Origin: Mesorhizobium denitrificans
GTDB lineage: Bacteria; Pseudomonadota; Alphaproteobacteria; Rhizobiales; Rhizobiaceae
Reading direction: 5' to 3'
Assembly: GCF_003403035.1 (NCBI RefSeq)
Contig: NZ_QURN01000008.1
Span: 1-64,000 of the forward strand
Length of the DNA: 64,000 nt
Position numbers and translations under genes: made by a program
Shown here: piece by piece, positions 59,244-64,000 of the stretch
Numbering within the stretch: the first letter of the stretch is position 1
Layout: each line of letters starts with the position of its first letter
Notes under the pieces: generated by a model
Told to the model about the DNA's origin: nothing
The model's input: only the letters and a program-made list of their open reading frames with translations
The model's database searches: none

Positions 59244-61706
59244 TCAGGATTTACGCGGAAGCTGCGGAACAAGGCTGCGCTTGCCGCCCGAACCGCCGCC
59301 ACTATCCTTCGCCTTTGGCGCGGGAGCAGCCTTCTTGGCAGCAGGTTTGCGTGCAGCTTTCTTGCGCGGTGCAGGTTGCTCCACTTCTTCCTTTTTCGGC
59401 TTCACCGGAATCTCGTCCGCAATGCTTTCGAGCTTGAGGCCGGTTTCGCCGGTATCCTTCTTCTCGACCGTAACGCGAACCGTGCCGCCCTTCTTGAGCT
59501 TGCCGAAAAGCACCTCTTCCGCGAGCGGCTTCTTGATGTGCTCCTGAATGACGCGAGACAGAGGCCGCGCGCCCATCCGCTCATCATAGCCCTTGTCCGC
59601 CAGCCATTCGATTGCCTCCTTCGACAGATCGAAGGTCACGCCGCGCTCGGACAATTGGGCCTCAAGCTGCATGACGAACTTCTGCACGACCTGATGCACT
59701 ACCGGAACCGGCAGTGAGCCGAAGGGAATGATTGCATCGAGACGGTTGCGGAATTCCGGCGAGAACAGGCGGTTGATCGCCTCCATGTCTTCGCCTTCGC
59801 GCTTGGATGAGCCGAAGCCGATTGCAGCCTTTGCCATATCCGATGCGCCGGCGTTCGTGGTCATGATCAGGATCACATTGCGGAAGTCGATAGACTTGCC
59901 GTTGTGGTCCGTCAGCTTGCCGTGGTCCATTACCTGCAACAGAATGTTGAACAGATCTGGGTGCGCCTTTTCAACCTCGTCGAGCAGCAGCACGCAATGC
60001 GGATGCTGATCGACGCCGTCCGTCAACAGCCCACCTTGGTCGAAGCCAACATAGCCGGGAGGCGCGCCAATCAACCGCGAAACAGTGTGACGCTCCATGT
60101 ATTCCGACATGTCGAAGCGCAGAAGCTCCACGCCCAATGACGCTGCAAGCTGCTTGGCGACTTCCGTCTTGCCGACGCCCGTGGGGCCGGAGAACAGATA
60201 GGAGCCAATCGGCTTTTCAGGTTCACGCAGGCCAGCGCGAGCGAGCTTGATGGACGAGGCAAGCGCGGTGATAGCCGTATCCTGCCCATACACAACGCGG
60301 CGCAGTTCAGTCTCCAGACCGGCCAGCACCTGCTCGTCATCTGCAGAAACGGTCTTCGGCGGAATTCGGGCCATCGTGGCAATCGTTGCCTCGATTTCCT
60401 TGATGCCGATAGTCTTCTTCCGCTTGCCTTCCGGCAGCAGCATCTGAGACGCGCCGGTTTCATCGATCACGTCGATCGCCTTGTCCGGCAGCTTGCGGTC
60501 GCTGATATAGCGGGCCGAAAGCTCCACCGAACCTTTGATTGCCTCGGTTGTGTACTTGACCTTGTGGAACTCCTCGAAATAGGGCTTCAGCCCCTTCATG
60601 ATTTCGATTGCGTCCTCGATAGTCGGCTCGTTCACGTCGATCTTCTGGAAGCGCCGCACCAGCGCGCGGTCCTTCTCGAAGAACTGCCGGAACTCCTTGT
60701 AGGTGGTCGAGCCGATGCAGCGAATCGCGCCTGACGACAGCGCCGGTTTCAGCAGATTCGAAGCGTCCATCGCGCCGCCGGAGGTTGCACCAGCGCCGAT
60801 AACGGTGTGGATCTCATCAATGAACAGCACCGCGCCCGGATATTCCTCAAGCTCCTTGACGACCTGCTTCAACCGCTCTTCGAAGTCGCCGCGATAGCGC
60901 GTGCCTGCCAGCAGTGTGCCCATGTCCAGCGCGAAGATCGTCGCGTCCATCAGCACTTCCGGCACGTCTCGCTCCACGATGCGCTTCGCCAAACCCTCGG
61001 CGATGGCCGTTTTGCCAACACCGGGATCGCCCACATAAAGAGGGTTGTTCTTGGAACGACGGCAAAGCACCTGGATCGTACGATTGATTTCCGATTCGCG
61101 ACCGATCAGCGGATCGATCTTGCCGGAACGCGCCTTCTGATTGAGGTTCACGCAATAGGCCGTCAGCGCATCCTGCTGCTTCTTGCCCTTGCCGTTTTCT
61201 TCCTCGTTGTTCTGCTCTGGCTGATCGTCTTCAACGCCACGCGGCGCACGACGCTCCGACGAACCGGGACGCTTGGCGATTCCATGAGAGATGTAGTTCA
61301 CCGCGTCGTAGCGGGTCATCTGCTGCTCTTGCAGGAAGTATGCAGCGTGGCTCTCACGCTCGGCAAAGATCGCGACCAGCACGTTTGCGCCAGACACTTC
61401 TTCCCGACCCGACGATTGCACATGAATCACCGCGCGCTGGATAACACGCTGGAAACCTGCCGTCGGCTTGGAGTCCTCGTCATAGCCGGTAACCAGATTG
61501 TCCAGCTCCGTCTCAATATAGTTCAGCACCGTCTGGCGCAGCTCGTCGAGATCGACATTGCACGCGCGCATAACCGCCGCGGCATCAGGATCGTCGATCA
61601 ATGCGAGCAGTAGGTGTTCGAGTGTTGCGTATTCGTGGTGACGTTCGTTGGCAATTGTCAGCGCTTGATGCAGCGCCTTCTCAAGCCCCTGTGAAAATGC
61701 GGGCAT
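59244..61706 (-). CDS. clpA: ATP-dependent Clp protease ATPase subunit ClpA
   Basis: ClpA unfolds substrates and feeds them to ClpP. The 820-residue protein has the N-domain ([36 protein letters not shown]), AAA-1 with Walker [11 protein letters not shown] and Walker [13 protein letters not shown], and AAA-2 with [10 protein letters not shown] and [10 protein letters not shown], then the ClpP-loop region. After about residue 750 there is a Lys/Ala/Pro-rich basic tail ending in QLPRKS, longer than in E. coli ClpA. clpS lies 8 bp upstream, so adaptor and ATPase are co-expressed. Confidence 0.97.
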   Translation of the reverse strand: MPAFSQGLEKALHQALTIANERHHEYATLEHLLLALIDDPDAAAVMRACNVDLDELRQTVLNYIETELDNLVTGYDEDSKPTAGFQRVIQRAVIHVQSSGREEVSGANVLVAIFAERESHAAYFLQEQQMTRYDAVNYISHGIAKRPGSSERRAPRGVEDDQPEQNNEEENGKGKKQQDALTAYCVNLNQKARSGKIDPLIGRESEINRTIQVLCRRSKNNPLYVGDPGVGKTAIAEGLAKRIVERDVPEVLMDATIFALDMGTLLAGTRYRGDFEERLKQVVKELEEYPGAVLFIDEIHTVIGAGATSGGAMDASNLLKPALSSGAIRCIGSTTYKEFRQFFEKDRALVRRFQKIDVNEPTIEDAIEIMKGLKPYFEEFHKVKYTTEAIKGSVELSARYISDRKLPDKAIDVIDETGASQMLLPEGKRKKTIGIKEIEATIATMARIPPKTVSADDEQVLAGLETELRRVVYGQDTAITALASSIKLARAGLREPEKPIGSYLFSGPTGVGKTEVAKQLAASLGVELLRFDMSEYMERHTVSRLIGAPPGYVGFDQGGLLTDGVDQHPHCVLLLDEVEKAHPDLFNILLQVMDHGKLTDHNGKSIDFRNVILIMTTNAGASDMAKAAIGFGSSKREGEDMEAINRLFSPEFRNRLDAIIPFGSLPVPVVHQVVQKFVMQLEAQLSERGVTFDLSKEAIEWLADKGYDERMGARPLSRVIQEHIKKPLAEEVLFGKLKKGGTVRVTVEKKDTGETGLKLESIADEIPVKPKKEEVEQPAPRKKAARKPAAKKAAPAPKAKDSGGGSGGKRSLVPQLPRKS

Positions 61707-61714
61707 TCAGAACC

Positions 61715-62047
61715 TCACTTCTTTTCCATCACGCATTGCAGCGGATGCTGGTTCTGGCGGGCGAAATCCATGACCTGCGCGACCTTGGTTTCGGCCACCT
61801 CGAAAGTGTAGACGCCACATTCGCCCACACCGTGGTTGTGAACATGAAGCATAATGCGCGTGGCGCTTTCGCGGTCCTTTTGAAAGAACCGCTCCAGCAC
61901 TACGATCACAAACTCCATAGGCGTGTAATCGTCATTCAGGATCAGCACGCGATAAAGACTTGGCTTTCGCGTTCGCGTCTTCGTTTTCGTGATGACAGCC
62001 GTGCCGCGCCCGGCTCCGCCGCCGCCGCGCCGCTCATTATCCTGCAT
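61715..62047 (-). CDS. clpS: ClpS adaptor for N-end rule substrates
   Basis: ClpS delivers proteins with destabilising N termini to ClpA. The core has [70 protein letters not shown], with the Asn-Asp and Met/His pocket residues intact. The open frame reaches 62176; ATG 62047 gives 110 residues, typical of rhizobial ClpS, but an extended N terminus starting nearer 62098 cannot be excluded because no clear ribosome site marks 62047. Confidence 0.9.
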   Translation of the reverse strand: MQDNERRGGGGAGRGTAVITKTKTRTRKPSLYRVLILNDDYTPMEFVIVVLERFFQKDRESATRIMLHVHNHGVGECGVYTFEVAETKVAQVMDFARQNQHPLQCVMEKK

Positions 62048-62214
62048 GCGGATAAGATCAGTACCAATGCTAGTCTCGCCGGTTTTCACCCCGACCATCC
62101 CTTTCGCCGAATCCTCGCCCAAGCCGTCATGTAGGTAACCATAGCCTGATTGTAAGAGCTTCGCCATTACACTCAATATGAAGGAAGCCCCTTCCGAATG
62201 AATTACTGTGGTTG

Positions 62215-62257
62215 TGAAAATGCAAAGAGCCCAGCCATGCGTCGCATAGCCGGGCTC
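62215..62257 (-). terminator. Terminator after the phasin gene
   Basis: On the minus strand GAGCCCGGCTATG pairs with the complementary CATGGCTGGGCTC arm (two G-T pairs), forming a long stem ending at 62227, followed by TTTGCATTTTC. It separates the phasin gene from clpS. Confidence 0.8.
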
Positions 62258-62280
62258 CTGGTCATACTCCTGATGGGGAG

Positions 62281-62610
62281 TTATTTCGTCTTGGCGAGCG
62301 CGGCCTCGAATGGCTGATACGCATCTTTTGCGAGATCGGCATAAAGGCCGCTCAGCTTCGATGCTTCAGCTACAAAGCCCTCATAGCTCGATTTGAAATA
62401 AGCCGACTGAATTTCAACCGCCTTCTCAAAAGACTTTGCCGCAGTGAGATTCTGCCACGCAGAAACACCGTCTTCCATTACCTTCTTGGCATAGTCCGAT
62501 GTTTCGACGGCTATCGCTTGCGCACCGGTCGAAAACGCTGCGAAGGCTTTCAATCCGCCTTCGTAGAATTCCTTGTTGAATGCGCCGACATCTTCAAAAT
62601 TCTTGCTCAT
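62281..62610 (-). CDS. Phasin family protein
   Basis: This 109-residue, almost entirely helical protein has the phasin pattern of Ala, Lys, Glu and aromatic residues ([44 protein letters not shown]). Phasins coat polyhydroxyalkanoate granules and limit their size. No granule-synthesis genes are nearby. It has its own terminator and is transcribed toward clpS. Confidence 0.85.
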   Translation of the reverse strand: MSKNFEDVGAFNKEFYEGGLKAFAAFSTGAQAIAVETSDYAKKVMEDGVSAWQNLTAAKSFEKAVEIQSAYFKSSYEGFVAEASKLSGLYADLAKDAYQPFEAALAKTK

Positions 62611-62880
62611 CTAACTGCCTTTCAAAATAAAGATTCATGCGAGCTTGTGCGATGCACCAAATATTGTGCAGCGCACCATGCCTGTCAAGGTTGATCCCAT
62701 TCAGCGGCAGCATTGTCCTCGCGAGAATTTGAATAAAAGACACTTTAACAGCGACCAAAATGGTGAACGCGGCGCTTACCATAAACGGATTGGTAACGCT
62801 GTCGCCCTAGTTTGGAACGGTACTTCGCAGCGCGTATTGGCGGCGAAGTTTGAAATTTCAATGAGTGTAGGGTGTGCAGC

Positions 62881-64000
62881 GTGCATCAAGGTTCGAGTTG
62901 GCGGGCTGCCGCCGCGTTTTGGCTGATCGTTTCCGCAATTGTTTCGGCGTCTCTTTTCCTGACGACCATTCAGGCGCGGGCCGCATCGAATAAATATGCG
63001 GCTATCGTGGTGGACGCGAAAACCGGCAAGGTTCTCCATTCGGAAAACGCTGATTCGCGTCGCTATCCTGCCTCGCTCACCAAGATGATGACGCTCTATC
63101 TCACCTTCGAGGCGATGAAGAGCGGTCGCATCAACAAGAACACGCCCGTCCCCTTTTCGGTGCAGGCAGCAGCGCAGCCGCCCACAAAACTTGGCGTTAA
63201 GGCCGGCAATTCGATCACCGTCGAGCAGGCGATTTACGCGCTCATCACGCGTTCGGCCAACGACGCGGCTATGGCGCTTGCAGAGCTTTTGGGCGGTTCG
63301 CAGCAGCGTTTTGCACTCATGATGACCCAGAAAGCGCGTGCGCTTGGCATGCGCGGTACAATTTTCCGTAATCCTAACGGCTTGCCTGATGATGGTCAGT
63401 TCACGACCGCGCGCGATATGGCGACGCTTGGTATCGCCTTGCGCGAGCACTTCCCGCAATATTATCCTTATTTCTCCGTGCGCTCGTTCGCTTATGGCCG
63501 TCAGCGCATCGCGAACCATAATAAGTTGCTGGGCCGCGTGCGTGGCGTGGATGGCATCAAGACCGGATACACCCGCGCTTCCGGTTTCAACCTTGTTTCG
63601 TCGGTTCAAGATGGCAACCGCCGCATCGTCGCAGTGGTGATGGGCGGCCAGTCCGGGCCTTCCCGCGATAGCCGTATGACCCAACTAATTGCTGCAAACA
63701 TGCCGAAGGCTTCCAGTCGCGGCGGCGGCGCACTGGTGGCGCGTGCCGACGGCGACACTTCCAAGCGCACGCTCGCCAGCCTGTTGCTGCCGAAGAAAGA
63801 TATTCCGACTCCTGATGGTCGTCCGGCAATGGCCGATGAGCGCGACACCGATCAGCTCGCCTCGATGATCCAAGGCGCGCAGCCCACCCAGGCATCTGCT
63901 GATCAAATCGGCGCGCAAGCCTATGCCGAAGAAGATCAGGCACAGGGCGACACCGAGCCCACGCCGACCCCCGTTGCTGCGGTCAACGATGGCAAGTGGG
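62881..64000 (+). CDS. D-alanyl-D-alanine carboxypeptidase, truncated by the window end
   Basis: This penicillin-binding enzyme removes the terminal D-Ala from peptidoglycan stems. At least 373 residues are present before the frame leaves the window. It has a hydrophobic signal (about 12-34, AAAFWLIVSAIV) ending near QARA, then the three active-site motifs: SLTK (nucleophilic Ser), SAN and KTG. After the catalytic domain comes an Ala/Asp/Gln-rich linker, so a C-terminal SPOR domain may follow outside the window. GTG 62881 is used with AGGG about 8 nt upstream; a second in-frame GTG is at 62872. Confidence 0.93.
   Translation, partial: MHQGSSWRAAAAFWLIVSAIVSASLFLTTIQARAASNKYAAIVVDAKTGKVLHSENADSRRYPASLTKMMTLYLTFEAMKSGRINKNTPVPFSVQAAAQPPTKLGVKAGNSITVEQAIYALITRSANDAAMALAELLGGSQQRFALMMTQKARALGMRGTIFRNPNGLPDDGQFTTARDMATLGIALREHFPQYYPYFSVRSFAYGRQRIANHNKLLGRVRGVDGIKTGYTRASGFNLVSSVQDGNRRIVAVVMGGQSGPSRDSRMTQLIAANMPKASSRGGGALVARADGDTSKRTLASLLLPKKDIPTPDGRPAMADERDTDQLASMIQGAQPTQASADQIGAQAYAEEDQAQGDTEPTPTPVAAVNDGKW

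Noticed and set aside
62776-63684. A 302-codon open frame opposite the carboxypeptidase
   Set aside because: The plus-strand frame has SxxK, SxN and KTG motifs; the antisense frame has no recognisable features.

Overview
The window looks like chromosomal DNA of an alphaproteobacterium of the order Hyphomicrobiales (Rhizobiales), probably near Brucellaceae/Phyllobacteriaceae. The placement rests on gene order and on family-level resemblance: tpiA-secG-pyrG; ppiD-trpD-trpC-moaC-moeA; lexA facing comEC; gltX-gltA; and rpsB-tsf-pyrH-frr-uppS-cdsA-rseP-bamA-lpxD-fabZ-lpxA-lpxI-lpxB. LpxI, EipB-type and MsrQ-type proteins and a GTTC-N7-GTTC type LexA box also fit. The genus is an inference; no database was consulted.

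Layout. Positions 1-1911 are the right-hand end of an integrated element. They hold an IS21-like terminus that appears to cut a small gene, that gene coupled to a tyrosine integrase, and a 50-bp 3' fragment of tRNA-Val(CAC) that marks the attachment site. From 1.9 to 15.7 kb is an envelope-centred accessory block: a secreted CE2-like esterase overlapping an O-acyltransferase behind two palindromic operators, an RND efflux pump with its adaptor, a Cys-rich periplasmic peptide, a Wzz-like co-polymerase, a 42-aa membrane peptide, cyclopropane fatty acid synthase, a lipoprotein, an L,D-transpeptidase, an MsrQ-like haem protein and a DUF971 protein. From 15.9 to 22 kb are a flavin-fold oxidase, moaA, a DMT exporter, mobA, mobB and a polar amino acid ABC importer that lacks a local ATPase.

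From 22 to 54 kb the genes are core. They cover CTP synthesis, an L,D-transpeptidase, Sec translocation, triose-phosphate isomerase, a PpiD-like chaperone, tryptophan and molybdenum cofactor synthesis, a SapC-like gene in an AT-rich gap, the SOS repressor, DNA uptake, glutamyl-tRNA and citrate synthase, lipid A and outer membrane biogenesis, undecaprenyl and phospholipid synthesis, and translation factors, ending with an EipB-like envelope protein. From 54 to 64 kb come a RidA/GDPD/FemAB-like run, an SMR transporter, a HIT protein, an AzlCD exporter, a class III cyclase with C-terminal membrane helices, ClpS-ClpA, a phasin and a truncated D,D-carboxypeptidase.

The clearest signals beyond ordinary genes are the attachment-site fragment, the IS-like repeat that supplies a stop codon to the neighbouring gene, the tandem palindromes upstream of the esterase/acyltransferase pair, a hairpin containing the stop codons of two convergent genes, a 15-bp perfect hairpin between tsf and pyrH, and the unusual cyclase. 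No CRISPR array, rRNA or complete tRNA was found. I see no strong candidate for an entirely new multi-gene system; the esterase/acyltransferase pair with its operators and the integrase-coupled unknown gene are the least explained parts.
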